DNA of 64,000 nucleotides, from contig OY821518.1 in the NCBI GenBank assembly GCA_963682025.1, positions 124,520,800 to 124,584,799 of the forward strand. Reading direction: 5' to 3'. The position numbers were made by a program, and so were the translations under genes. Origin of the DNA: Cordilura impudica (Eukaryota > Arthropoda > Insecta > Diptera > Scathophagidae). Below, piece after piece: positions 1 through 10,230 of this stretch. Numbering within the stretch: position 1 is the stretch's first letter; each line of letters starts with the position of its first letter. The notes under the pieces are model-generated. The model made no database searches. It was not told the origin of the DNA and saw only the letters and a list, made by a program, of their open reading frames with translations.

Positions 1-265
1 TTTTGCCCTTTTTTCAAAAAGGGCATTTGTTTCATAAGAAAGCTTAGGATTTTCCCTTTAAGAGCTTTATGGTCGCTTAGTGGGATGGGAGTGGAATATC
101 CATCAAAATAAATATTTTGTAACTCAAGACAATGGATTTTCAATTTTTCACAAATGCACTATTTGGAATTTTTTCCTATTTGTGTGTAAAACCTTTCAAA
201 TAAAGCTTATACTGAGAAACTAGACAAATTAACCTTTCCGAGGGTATGGGGTATGTAACATACCT
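1..265 (+). repeat. Left inverted repeat of element E
   Basis: The arm starts with a self-complementary TTTTGCC...AAAAAGGGCA stretch and runs through the landmarks GGTCGCTTAGTGGGA and CTAGACAAATTAACCTTTCCG to TATGTAACATACC. The same landmarks occur in reverse complement at 3160-3428. Small indels and substitutions separate the arms. Confidence 0.8.
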
Positions 266-490
266 AACTAAAATTTCATACCCCGATACTGTAATACCCA
301 GAATATGTTAACCTCAGGAAAAAAAATCGCGTTTTTTCTATAGAAATGTTGAAAAATTATTATTTTTTATTTATTTGTAATAATAATTAAATTAATATAT
401 AATAATAGTAATATTAAAAATAAAAAGATAAATAATTTAATAAAATTTAATCTTAATTACATTAGATCCATTTATATCATAACTATTTTT

Positions 491-1290
491 ATACCCTATA
501 CCACTATGTGGTTTTGGTATAATGACTTTGTGCTGCTGTTTGTAACAACCAAAAATATTTGACCTAGACCCATCTTTAATTATACCGATCGAATCAGAAT
601 CACTTTCTGAGTTGATTTAACAATGTCCGTCCGTCCGTCCGTCCGTCCGTCCGTCCGCCCGCCCGTCTGTGTGTCCATGTAAAGCTTGTAATCAAACTGC
701 AGGTCGCAAATATGAATATATATTGATGAAATTTGGTATATAAGCTTTTATCGGCCATGGGATGAACGCTATTGAAATTGGTGAGAATCGGTCCATGCTC
801 AGACCTAGCCCCCATACAAATTACCCATATGAAATCGACATAAATTGCCATAAGATCCAAATTGTCATATAGATCTTACTCAAATTGGGTTTGTATGCGT
901 TCATTATATCCACCAATGAGTAGTCCAAAAATGATCCCTTTGACCCCATATAGAGCTGCTTCCCGATTTTCACTTAAATCTATTAAAAAACAAAAATATT
1001 GCACTGATTCTTCTCAAATTTTGTTTGTCCATATTTTTGCAAAATACAAGAGACTTTACCAAACATGATCAGGATCGGTCCATTTTTGGACCTAGTCCCT
1101 TTATAGATATAGCATCCGATATGAACTTTTTCATATCTGCAGCCAAAAAAATTAATAAAAATCCCACTCAAATTTGGTTTTTGCTTATTTTCAATGTCCA
1201 GTTAGTTGGGCCTAAGAGATAGGGTTTCTAAACGCATGGTATAGGGTATCGTATAGTCGGTCTAGACCGACTATAATTTTCTTACTTGTT
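491..1290 (+). mobile_element. mini-me-like Helitron-type repeat, copy 1
   Basis: This is the best full copy of an ~800-bp family. It begins ATACCCTATACCACTATG and carries a (GTCC)n tract at about 626-668. It ends with the perfect palindrome AGTCGGTCTAGACCGACT, an AT-rich spacer and CTTGTT. A hairpin followed about 10-12 nt later by a CTxG end resembles a Helitron 3' end, and the (GTCY)n tract resembles the mini-me elements described in flies. Apparent reading frames inside it recur in every copy and are not genes. It sits inside element E. Confidence 0.7.
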
Positions 1291-1370
1291 ATACTTAATT
1301 TATTGTAGCTGATGAAGTATTTAAGTCTTGTAAATTTTGAAATACCCAGTCGCTTTTTTGTCGCCTTTAT

Positions 1371-1697
1371 TTACTGCGTTTCTTTTGCCAATCCTTTATT
1401 GGCGTTACTGGGTTCTGCTGTTGATTTCGCAGCTGGTTTACTTGTTGGCTTTGGAAAGAAATCGCATTGAATAGAGGCAGAAAAATTTTTCAACTTGAGT
1501 CTTCCATCGACAAGCGGTATAAAAGTATGGTATTGAGCGGTGCCATCGATTGATATCGCAACATCGAATCTGCTCTTTAGTGTTTTCAATGTTTCCTCAT
1601 AATCCTCTTTGCTACTAAAAACTATTTTAGTTTCTTTACAATAATTCTTTGCCCAATGGAATAAAGCAGTCGCATCTAAGTACAAAGCATGAAAAGT
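1371..1697 (-). pseudogene. Element E transposon protein, C-terminal fragment
   Basis: The open minus-strand frame contains ALFHWAKNYCKE, then an SKEDYEETLKTLKSRF stretch and ISIDGTAQYHTFIPL. From memory this arrangement (a WAK/WAE segment, an 'EDYE' segment, then GTxxYHxFIP) is typical of the C-terminal part of uncharacterised arthropod transposon proteins whose N-terminal part matches the fragment at 2388-3145. About 100 residues expected between the two are missing or were removed around the tandem-array insertion. The start methionine of the open frame lies in the inserted array, so it is not the real start. I assign no function beyond a probable transposase part. Confidence 0.5.
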
Positions 1698-2387
1698 ACA
1701 AATTCGTATAGGGAACAAAAATATCCCACAACAAAATGTGAATTTTATATGAAAATTGGGCGTAAAAGTAGGCGTGGTCGGTAAAAATCATATGGTGACC
1801 TTCCCTGGAATATGTACTAAATTTCGGAGAAAGCCATTGAAAAATAAAAGTTTGTATAGCAATCAAATAAAGAAACAAATAAATGAAAAAAAATAAGTTT
1901 TATATTCATAGAAGTTGGCGCAAAGTAGACGTGGCCTGTAAAAAGCATATGGTGACCTTCCCTGTAGTATAGAGATCGTGTGACCAAATTTTAGACATCC
2001 CTAGAAAAATAAAAATTTCTATAGTGAACAAATATACCAAAAAGCAGAAAATTAATTTTGTATAAAAAGTGGGCGTAGAAGTAGGCGTGGCCGGCAAGAA
2101 TCATATGGCGACCCCTCTGGAGTACAGAGATCGTGTGTAGCAAATTTCAGAGAAATCCGTTTAAAATAAAAATTTGTATAGCAAACAAATGTAACAAAAA
2201 ACAGAATATGAATTGTATACAAAAAGTGGGCGTAACAGTAGGCGTGACCGGTACGAAGAATATGTCGACCTTTCCTGGGGTATAGAGATCGTGCATGCGA
2301 AATTTCAGGAAAATCCGTTGAAAAATAAAAATTTGTATAGCGGTCAAACAAACAAACAAACAAACAGAAAATGCATTTTATATATAT
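1695..2387. repeat. Tandem array, about four 156-bp units with GGGCGT motif
   Basis: Units are marked by (a)GTGGGCGTA...GTAGGCGTGG at about 1756, 1912, 2069 and 2224, giving periods of 155-157 bp. Each unit continues with an AATCATATGGYGACC-like stretch, CCYTGG, ATAGAGATCGTG and AAAAATTTGTATAG. The array ends with (CAAA)n and TATATATATAGATT. It interrupts the element E gene. Similar ~150-bp repeats with GGGCGTGG fill the Helitron arms at 46157-52887, so this may be the repeat core of a Helitron relative. Confidence 0.75.
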
Positions 2388-3145
2388 AGATTATCTTCTG
2401 GTACTCATAAACTGCAACGGTATCATGTTTTTAATCGTCGGATATGATTGCCATACTTCTGTGTTCCAGTTTTTCATCTTTCATGTAGTAAATAACTACT
2501 GTGAATATAGTTGCTTGGTCGTTATTGAAGTGGAATGCTTGTATGGCATCCTGAAGAACATATTTATAGTTTTCTGCGAAATCATATGAAATAACGAATT
2601 CACCAGACTTTAAATGTATCTTCAAATCTTTGAAGAATGAGCTCTTTGACTAAAAAGTCATGGGTTCTCAAGTTTAGCAATCCTGTACGTATTTCTTCCA
2701 CAAAATCATCCACATTTAAAATGATTGTTTTCAATGTGCATCGGTCAGTCTGAATCCAAGAATCAAATTTGACCTTCTCTATAAATGATTATTTTTCTTT
2801 GATGATTAAATTTTCTTTGATGAATGTGGTTTTCGGGCAGTTGGTACATTCACCTAAGTTTCAAGAAGTTGTTGCATTAGGACACATAGTCAATTTAAGG
2901 CAATCGCGGTAATCGTGTAAATCTTCTGCCGAAAAAAAAATACTTTAAGTTGATTTCCTTCAACATCAGTTTAACATTTTCATGGTAAATGCAAACGCAT
3001 ACTGTGTGAGTTCCGCTGCTTCCTGCCAAAAACACAATGTTTTGGCCTCATTTGGGTAAATTTCGTGAAGCCAATTTTAACATCCTCGTGTTCAGATTGA
3101 AATGATGCAAATAACTCTTTCAGGTTACAGAGAACCATTCTCTTC
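2388..3145 (-). pseudogene. Element E transposon protein, N-terminal and central fragment
   Basis: Three minus-strand frames, joined by frameshifts, give family-like motifs. They are IGFTKFTQMRPKHCVF with SGTHTVCVCIYHENVKLM (about 3110-2960), then CPNATTS...ECTNCPKTTF, then EFVISYDFAENYKYVLQDAI and QAFHFNNDQATIF (2431-2600). A tail reading KHDTVAVYEYQKI follows. These motifs occur in this order in uncharacterised arthropod transposon proteins I remember, so I read it as a decayed transposase-like gene. There are at least two frameshifts and several stops. The catalytic residues of this family are unknown to me. Confidence 0.5.
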
Positions 3146-3159
3146 TGTTATGTTATGAA

Positions 3160-3428
3160 GGTATGTTACATACCTTCGGAAAGGTTAATTTGTCTAGTCT
3201 CTCAGTATAAGTTTTATTTTTAAGGTTTTACACACAAATAGGAAAAAAATACAAAATTAGTGCATTTTTGAAAAATTTAAAAACCTTTGTCTTGAGTTAC
3301 AAAACATTTATTTTGATAGATATCCCACTCGTATCCCACTAAGCGACCAAAAAGCTCCTTAAGGAAAAATCCTAAGCTTTCTTAGAAAAAAAAATAAATA
3401 AATGCCCTTTTTGAAAAAAAAGGCAAAA
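3160..3428 (-). repeat. Right inverted repeat of element E
   Basis: The arm runs from GTATGTTACATACCTTCGG through CCTTTTTGAAAAAAAAGGC and pairs with bases 1-265. Similarity may continue outward, but the partner sequence lies left of the window. Confidence 0.8.
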
Positions 3429-3920
3429 AATGCTTTGATTTAGCCAAAAAAAAAAAGTCTTAAATTTTTTTTTTTAGTATTTTTTCCGAAATATTGAAGA
3501 AATAGCTATCTAAACTATTTGGGAGAAAATGTTCTAAGAAATAGGTAATAAGTTACATTGATGAGAAAAAAGCACCTGTTGGCCAAAATGTCAAATTTTA
3601 ATCCCCCTCTAACTCAGAGAGATCTTGACCGATCTTGTTGAAAAATTGTGTCGAAACTACGATCCAGTAGGACTAACCTTGGTACAAATTTCATCCAGAT
3701 CGAAAGACATCGGTTTCAAAAGTTGGTGCACTTGACACGAAACCCCCCATATATAAATTTTGATGAAATTCGTTTTAAAACTGCTAGAACATATGTATAT
3801 CCGTACACTTGTGGATGAAAAATTCAAATATTAATAAAAATTATAATAAAATACTACTACTACTGCTGCTCCGCAGCATTATATTATATTATATTAATTT
3901 TTATAATATAATACCAAAAT
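3429..3920. other. No gene seen
   Basis: AT-rich sequence with a TACTACTACTACTGCTGCT patch and a short (TATAT)n region near 3880-3910. A GC-balanced block at about 3595-3765 (CCCCCTCTAACTCAGAGAG onward) may be the outer part of element E or another repeat. I see no coding potential. Confidence 0.5.
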
Positions 3921-4140
3921 TTGCCAAGAGAAGTTAACGTACAGTAATACCAAAGTATGCCAAGAGAAGTTAACGTACATTAAAAGTAAAGTTGATTCTC
4001 CACGCATAACTTTCCTCAAACCCAACGAATTTGCCAAGAGAAGTTAACGTACAGTAATGCCAAAATATGCCAAGATAAGTTAACGTACAGTAAAAGTAAA
4101 GTTGATTCTCCACGCATAACTTTCCTCAAACCCAAAGAAT
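3921..4140 (+). repeat. Tandem repeat, two 110-bp units
   Basis: The unit starting TTGCCAAGAGAAGTTAACG at 3921 restarts at 4031 with only a few differences. Each unit holds a shorter internal repeat (GCCAAGAGAAGTTAACGTAC occurs twice per unit), then GTTGATTCTCCACGCATAAC and TTTCCTCAAACCCAA. Confidence 0.9.
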
Positions 4141-4434
4141 TTAAGCAGTTAATAGCTTAAAAGAAGGAGCTTGATCCACTGAGTGTTCTTAGACCTATGT
4201 CAACAGCCTACGTTAATTAGAACTCTAGTTATAGAGGTTTGAGAGAAAAAAAATATTGAAAAAAATCTTGAATGCAAAGTTTATTCATAAATTCTTTTAA
4301 TATATAAGATATTGAATTACTAACTCTTTATCACTGACACGTTGGGAATTTTACTTCTTTTTCAAAAAACCTTCGGAAAGTTTTTACTTCAATTGTTTGT
4401 TTATAATTGCAAGAAAAAATTTTTACATTTACAG
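4141..4434. other. No gene seen
   Basis: Unremarkable AT-rich DNA leading into a splice-acceptor-like TTTTTACATTTACAG at 4420-4434. Confidence 0.4.
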
Positions 4435-4537
4435 TTGTGAGAATTGCACGAAGGAACTGATAAAGGACACATCGGTGGTCACTGGGCAAGATATAAATCT
4501 AAAAAAAATCGAATACGTCCAAAGGAATGAATTATAG
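4435..4537 (+). other. Possible terminal coding exon (weak)
   Basis: A pyrimidine-rich tract ending TTTACAG is followed by an open frame of about 33 codons (CENCTKELIKDT, then VVTGQDINLKKIEYV) that closes with TAG at 4535-4537. I do not recognise the protein. It could be the last exon of a host gene or chance. No clear AATAAA follows, and the next 170 bases are noncoding. It cannot join the exon candidate at 5377-5559 in plus-strand order because it already ends in a stop. Confidence 0.2.
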
Positions 4538-4710
4538 ATACGTATTACTACATTTTTAAGTACTCAACATAATTCCTTCTCGAAAGATTTATTGGGGTTT
4601 TTCAAGGATATAGAAAGACGAACTTATATTATTTACATATTTTTGATAAAAAAAATATAATTAAAAAAAAATCACAAGAATGCATAATTAATATTATCAC
4701 AATGCTTTAA

Positions 4711-5063
4711 TCTATAATATTAAAAGGCTAGACAATTTCTTGTGACTGATGTTTTGTTCTACCGTTTTATCCCGATTTTGACGAAACGTATATTGTTTGA
4801 AAGGTATTTCGTTTTAGCCGTTTTGCAAATTTACAGATTTTTAAATTTTTTCCTTTGTTTTGAGTAAATTGCTCTTAAAATTGCTTCTAACACATATACA
4901 ATGCTATGTGTGTGTTTATTAAATTTGTTAATGAGTTTGTAACAAAAATGAGTATGTTTTTTGTGTTGATTTGTGAATTGGCATACTTTTAGGGTCTTTA
5001 TTTAATGAAAAAAAAAAATTTCCTAGAATTTGCGCCCGAATTTCGAGGGCTGGAATCTGCTTG
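4711..5063 (+). mobile_element. Helitron family B, copy B1 (353 bp)
   Basis: It begins TCTATAATATTAAAAGG and ends with the hairpin region GCGCCCGAATTTCGAGGGC, nine bases, then CTTG at 5060-5063. The same family at 41270-42395 ends in CTAG, the classical Helitron 3' terminus (hairpin, ~10 nt, CTRR). The interior matches B2, including TATCCCG, GAAAGGTATTTC and ATTTACAGATTTTTAAATTT. It encodes nothing and is non-autonomous. Confidence 0.75.
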
Positions 5064-5117
5064 TTACTTGTAATTATACTACAGGTGATAGCTATATTTT
5101 ATTTATCTATTTATTTA

Positions 5118-5181
5118 ATATATATATATATATATATATAGTATAATATATATATAGTATATATATATATATATATATATA
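5118..5181. repeat. (TA)n microsatellite
   Basis: Two runs of TA dinucleotides are separated by GTATAATATATATATAGTAT. The region can fold on itself. Confidence 0.95.
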
Positions 5182-5376
5182 CTGATTCCTATAATTCCAA
5201 GTTGGGAGAAAGGGCCGTAATAGATATAATAAATCTTATTAAAACTTGAAGACTAAATATAATTATAATCTATATTTGGTATATCTTAATTAGTTGTGAA
5301 TCAGATTGGCAAAAATTATATAAGAAAATGTATATTCAATAATTCTTTTTTATTAAATAAATTCGTTTATTCTTAG

Positions 5377-5559
5377 TTTTCTTAATTTCAAGCAAGATTC
5401 CAAGTAAGGATATATTACAAAGCTTACCTAGACCGACCGAAGCACTTCTGAATGATCTAGAATTGATATCCAAAAGACCACCTCTTGCTATAATGATTAG
5501 ACTAATAGCACGGGATGAGAGTTCCGAGGAAGTAATTTGCAGCAAAGAATACTTTAATT
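5377..5559 (+). CDS. Candidate internal exon of an unidentified host gene
   Basis: A polypyrimidine tract ending TTATTCTTAG (5367-5376) precedes 183 bases with one uninterrupted frame, and a textbook donor GTGAGT follows at 5560-5565. The frame reads KDILQSLPRPTEALLNDLEL, then ISKRPPLAIMIRLIARDESS and EEVICSKEYFN. This looks like an ordinary charged and hydrophobic protein segment, unlike the low-complexity frames nearby. The exon would start in phase 2 and end in phase 1. I do not recognise the family. It is bounded by mobile elements on both sides, so flanking exons would lie far away. It could instead be an old transposon exon. Confidence 0.4.
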
Positions 5560-5749
5560 GTGAGTATAAACCATGAAATTGAGAGCTTATTGCATCGGGG
5601 ATAAAGTTTTAAATTTCGAAGGATGTTACGAGCGGTAAAATAGAGTTATTGATTTTGCTAAGTGAAGCAGAATAAGTGCTGTGAATAAAATTCACTTCAG
5701 CATAAAGGACTCTCCAATCCTCGGCCTAAAATGTTAGCTTAGCAATTAT

Positions 5750-6250
5750 TAATTCAGTTTGCAAGGTAATCTATTGACGAGCATGTTAAGGACTTTATTG
5801 TTGTAGTCAAAATGTAATCTTAACTTATATTGATATTGAGGGTTTAAACCAGTTTCTAAAAATAGCATGTATTTTGGAGAATTACTAGGCAGCATTAACA
5901 TCTTTTAATGAAAAATCTGAATAATTTTTCAACTACATCGTACTTTTTGTAACCACATATCTGCGCACCGTAGAGCATTATAGAGAAGCAGCACTAAAGA
6001 TTATGGGCCGTATGCAAAAAAAATAAATAAAGTGTACTTCCAGTAGACTTTATCAACAATTTTATATGAAAAACATACAATGAAGTCTACTTGAAGTACA
6101 CTTTATTTTTTTGCAGCTTCAACTTTTTGAGGGGCGAGACAATAAATATTTCCACTTTAAGAAATAAAGGACACCCCAACTAACAGCTTCAATTTCATCT
6201 TCTCCATAAGTCCACTTTAACCCTTTCACGACCGAACCTAAACTGCCGAA
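5750..6250 (-). pseudogene. Non-LTR reverse-transcriptase C-terminal relic
   Basis: The minus strand reads MLYGAQICGYKKYDVVEKLF (about 5985-5925), then, after a frameshift, LPSNSPKYMLFLETGLNPQY and LRLHFDYNNKVLNMLVNRLP. The same order (MLYG..., then PxxxPxYMLxxETGL..., then LNxHFxYxxKxLNL) occurs in element F at 22640-22830, so this is the post-RT part of a relative of F. A MITE (6005-6118) interrupts it upstream of MLYG. The polymerase core itself is absent or unrecognisable. Confidence 0.55.
6005..6118. mobile_element. MITE family K, copy 1
   Basis: GGGCCGTATGCAAAAAA at the left, and AGTGTACTTCCAGTAGACTT paired with AAGTCTACTTGAAGTACACT at the right, make an almost complete hairpin. The matching family member at 58811-58958 has both ends and TAA duplications. 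This copy lost the last bases of its right end. Confidence 0.8.
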
Positions 6251-6654
6251 AAATTTTCATTTTTTTTTTTGCTGTCAAACCCAACTGTTTTTTAATTTCA
6301 GAAAACTATGATTTTTTCGTTTTTTTTTTATCAAAAATAAATGGTTACTACTCGCAAGTTATCGTCGATAATGACCTGCGGTCTTCTTTACAAGGTTTGT
6401 AGGATTGCAGTCTTCAGTTGTTGTAAGTGCGCACAACTCTACCGTCTATTATTAGGGGTGTTCTGAAATATTTATTAAACTACTATATTTATGTCAAATT
6501 TCAACTTCAGTGGAATAGAAATTATAGGGAACAAAAGGAAACAAGAAACGTATATCACCCATGTATACCTTTGCACCCGTGACGATCTGCGGATAGAACA
6601 CTTTTTTTCATTTTAATGAAATTAATCAAAAAAAATTTCATATTACGGTAATTT
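6251..6654. other. No gene seen
   Basis: AT-rich sequence without a convincing frame or repeat. Confidence 0.4.
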
Positions 6655-7237
6655 AAACACCCTATAAGATATAGCAATGTCCATCCGTCCGTACGTCTGT
6701 GTGTCCATGTAAAGTTTGTAATCAAACTACAGGTCGCAAATATGCAAATATTTTGTCGAAATTTGACATCTAGGCCTTTACCGGCCATGCGATGAATTCT
6801 GTTAAAATTGATGAGAATCGGTACATGTTCAGACATAGTCGCCATACAAATGACCCCTATGAAATCGACATAAATTGCCATAAGTTCCAAATTATTATAT
6901 AGATCTCAGTCAAATTGGGTTTGTATGTGTTTATTACATCCATTAATCAGTAGTGCAAAAATAATACCTATAGGACAATTCTTAGTCATAGGCCCCATAA
7001 AGAGCTGCTTCCCGATCTTCACTTAAATCTATCAGAAAACAAGAAATATTGCACAGATTTTTCTCAAATTTGGTTCATATATATTTTTTGAAAATATAAG
7101 TGACTTTACCTAATATGGTCAGGATCGGTCTATTTTTCGACCTATTCCCCATATAAATATAGGACCCGATATGAACTTTCTCATATCTGCAGCCAAAAAA
7201 TTAATAAAAATTCCACTCAAATTTGGTTTATGCTTAT
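6655..7237 (+). mobile_element. mini-me-like repeat, copy 2 (left part)
   Basis: This is the same family as copy 1, from GTCCATCCGTCCGTACGTCT to CAAATTTGGTTTATGCTTAT. The 5' end is degraded. The copy resumes at 10392 (TTATTTTCTATATTC...) after the piggyBac insertion. Confidence 0.8.
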
Positions 7238-7604
7238 CCTTCATCTCACCCTTGTGTGAAAAACCACACAATATGAAAATATTTTGTACATAAAAAAAGT
7301 AATAATTAAGCGATGTTCATGAAATTTCTTGACTTTTCCTGTCGCATCAATTTTATACAGAAAACGTATTAATTGATTCAAAAATATTTATTTACAACCA
7401 GATATTTAGAAAGTGATGACGTTGCTTACCCTGGTGTGTGGTTTTTCACACATGTAATTTATATATATTTTTTACTAGGAACATAATTTTTTGCGGTCAA
7501 ATGTCCATTCCTATTGATGTTCTGACAAACTGTTTACCTATTATACAATATAAACAATTGATATGTTATTCTTAATTGATCAAATGCATATGCAAAGGCA
7601 CAAT

Positions 7605-9277
7605 TTATTTATTTATTTATTTAATTCAGTTACAATAAAGCAACAGCTGAGCAATATTTACAAAAATATTTTATAAAAATAATACCGACTTTAAATACAG
7701 TTATAAACATAATCATTAGAGTTCAAACATCATCGGATAAATCAATTAAAGCATAGTGTCTGTTCACTTCGGTGCAAATTTTTCGGAATGGATCGAAATT
7801 AATGAAATTTGATCTGTGGAAATTCAGGTAAACCGGCTCATACGATCGAAGTTGTCTGTTAGGCACATTTATACAAATTTTTCCGAGAACGCATTCAGAA
7901 TCAATTTTACCATGAACCAGGTTGAGGAAGAATGTTATATTAGAAATGATCCTTCTACTTTTCAAAGTTGGAAGCTTTATTAGAGCCAAACGACTGCGAT
8001 ATGGTGGAAGACTCAATTCCGCATTCCACTCAAGATATCGTAGACAAAATAGTAAGAATTGTTTCTGAACTGATTCAAGTTTTTTGATGAAAACATTGTA
8101 CTGTGGATCCCAGATTACTGATGCGTATTCAAGTATCGGCCTGACCAACGACGTGAATAGATTTTTTGTTATATAAGGATCATTAAATTCCTTTGCCCAA
8201 CGCTTTATAAAAGATAAAACACCATTTGCCTTATTAACAGTCATTGTTACGTGAGAATTAAAACTTAGTCTTTTATCAAAATGAACTCCCAAATCTATGA
8301 ACGATTCAACTGAGTTTAGTTTTGTGTCATGGATGACATAGTGGTTCGAAGATGGCGAATATCTAGAGAAGGTCATAGACTGACATTTTTTTAGATTTAA
8401 TTCCATTAAGTTGACATTGCACCATTTGTAGAAGCTATTTAAGTCAGACTGGAGACGTATACTGTCTTCGTTGTTTATGATGGTGGAGTAGATTTTTACA
8501 TCGTCGGCATACATAAGAATATTGCTATATTGAATAGACTTTGGTAGATCATTAATAAACAGCAAAAATAGGAGAGGTCCAAGGTGACTCCCTTGAGGGA
8601 CACCGGAAGAAACGTCTATATATTTCGATTTAGAGTTATTGAAAATTACACATTGCTTACGATGTTTTAAGTACGGCCGAATCCATTTAAGAAGTTCCCG
8701 TAGAATCCAGTAGCATCAAGTTTCGCTAGCAGTAGATCATGGCTAACCTTATCAAAAGCTTTGCTAAAGTCCGTGTATATAACATCAGTTTGTTTATTTT
8801 TGTAGAATCCAGAGTTTATATAAGAAGTAAATTCCATTAGATTAGTAGTCGTAGACCGTCCTTTGCAAAAGCCATGTTGAGCTGGTGATAGCATTGATGA
8901 CATTTCGTGTGATAATATATCAGTTATAATTTTCTCAAAAAGTTTAGGTATAGCATTAAGCTTTGCAATTGCTCTATAATTAGTAGCATTACTGCGGATT
9001 TGTAGTGCGGAATAATAAATGAATTTTTCCAACACTTTGGAAAAAAGCCGAATTTAAGAGAGTTATTATATATAAGAGTTAACGGGGTAGAAAATATTTC
9101 AGCACAATTTCTTAAGATACAGCTGGGAATACCATCTGGACCTGGATTAAGTGAACTTTTTATACTTCTTAGATTCTTCAGAACAGTCAACACGTCAAAA
9201 GATGAAATATTAATTGATGTCAGCCTTGGAATACTGTGAAAGCTATACCGAAATCGACTCAAACTTGTTACATGCAT
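7605..9277 (-). pseudogene. CR1/Jockey-like reverse transcriptase, 5'-truncated element
   Basis: The minus strand encodes the RT domain of a non-LTR retrotransposon in three overlapping frames. Recognisable segments in order are LNPGPDGIPSCILRNC (about 9140), YTDFSKAFDKVSHDLLLAKL (8780), SGVPQGSHLGPLLF (8600) and LMYADDVKIYS with the catalytic YADD (8500). The usual C-terminal LVRPILEYASVIWDP and FLLFCLRYL segments follow, to a stop at 7723. Frameshifts lie near 9000 and 8685. The 3' end is an (AAAT)n tail, seen as (TTTA)n on the plus strand at 7605-7622. The endonuclease and ORF1 are absent, as expected for 5' truncation. It is inserted in piggyBac-like element 1 and is related to, but distinct from, element G. 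Confidence 0.85.
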
Positions 9278-9368
9278 ATATCGGTGTTCCTACTTGGACT
9301 TTACAGGTCTCTGTTTCTAACTAATCTAATGTTTTAGATATAATTGTAATAATTTAGATGAAAGAATA

Positions 9369-10230
9369 CGACAATATTGGATTTATTTGATGGTGAATAT
9401 GGACGTCCCATACTTGGAGCGATGATGTCGAAGAAGACATTTCTATACATGAATTGTGTTATTCGGTTCGATAACATTATAAGCAGACTTCAAAGAAGCT
9501 TTACGGACAAATTTGCTGCAATTCGTGAAATATTCGACAAACGATCTATTAGCTGATTATTGCAATCCATCTGTATGTGTTACAGTTGACGAACTATTTC
9601 TAGTTTCTCGTAGAAGATGCAAGTTTCAACAATATATGCCTTCTAAGCCGATATAGAATTAAATTTTGGGTTTTTGTTTGCTCCAAAACTTATAACGTTT
9701 GGAAAATTCAACCATATTTGTGTAAACCAGTTGGTGGTTTAGCTGAAAAAAATTAAGGTGAACGTGTAGTTTCGAATTTGGTTCGAAGAGTGAAGATTCA
9801 TAACATTACAATGGACAACTTTTTCTGTTCTTACGAATTTGGTCAAAAGTTGTTATCCAAATTGGGAAACAAACAAAAAAACAATCTTTTCTTGCTTGAG
9901 CTTGGAATATCTCTAGCATTAGCAACAATTTGAATCAGTAAGGGAGCCCAATTGCTCAATATCACATTCCACATCTTCAATGTTTCGTCAACCTTCAGAA
10001 TCTGAAGAGCGGTCATCATTATCATTCGACATTACTCCAAAAAGTCGAAATGTGTTCCTCCGAATATCGAAGGAAAAGCTAGATGTTACATATGTCATTA
10101 CGGGAAGTCGAAAACTAAGAACCAGTACGAGTATATAAAACGATGTGCTGTTTCTGCCAAAAAGGTATGTAAGCATACTAATAGCCATAATGTTTGTTTA
10201 AAATGTATTGAAGAGAAACTAATTTGATGT
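9369..10230 (+). pseudogene. piggyBac transposase relic
   Basis: Plus-strand frames show the DDE_Tnp_1_7 landmarks in order. These are FDGEYGRPILGAMMSKKTF, then IRFDNIISRLQRSFTDKFAA, then VTVDELFLVSRRRCKFQQYM (first catalytic Asp present), then KTYNVWKIQPYLCKPVGG, then ITMDNFFCSYEFGQKLLSKL (second Asp present). Near 10085-10215 a cysteine-rich tail (ARCYICHYGKSKTKNQ, VCKHTNSHNVCLKC) matches the C-terminal zinc-binding domain of piggyBac proteins. The segment with the third acidic residue is missing, and there are at least three frameshifts and stops. Confidence 0.8.

Larger units (their letters stand above)
1..3428 (-). mobile_element. Element E: decayed DNA transposon with long inverted repeats
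   Basis: Bases 1-265 and 3160-3428 are imperfect inverted copies of each other, and the interior carries minus-strand fragments of an arthropod transposon protein. Two later insertions interrupt it, a mini-me copy (491-1290) and a 156-bp tandem array (1695-2387). The left end may lie outside the window, so its full length and target duplication cannot be read. The superfamily is not certain: the protein type is common in uncharacterised arthropod and cnidarian transposons, but I cannot give it a firm name. Confidence 0.7.

Noticed and set aside
600..860. Open minus-strand frame reading WTHRRAGGRTDGRTDGRT and its many equivalents (15602-15841, 20009-20236, 41517-41789 and others)
   Set aside because: The frame crosses the (GTCY)n microsatellite of the mini-me-like repeat and recurs in every copy in either orientation with frameshifts. 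It reflects repeat sequence, not a gene.
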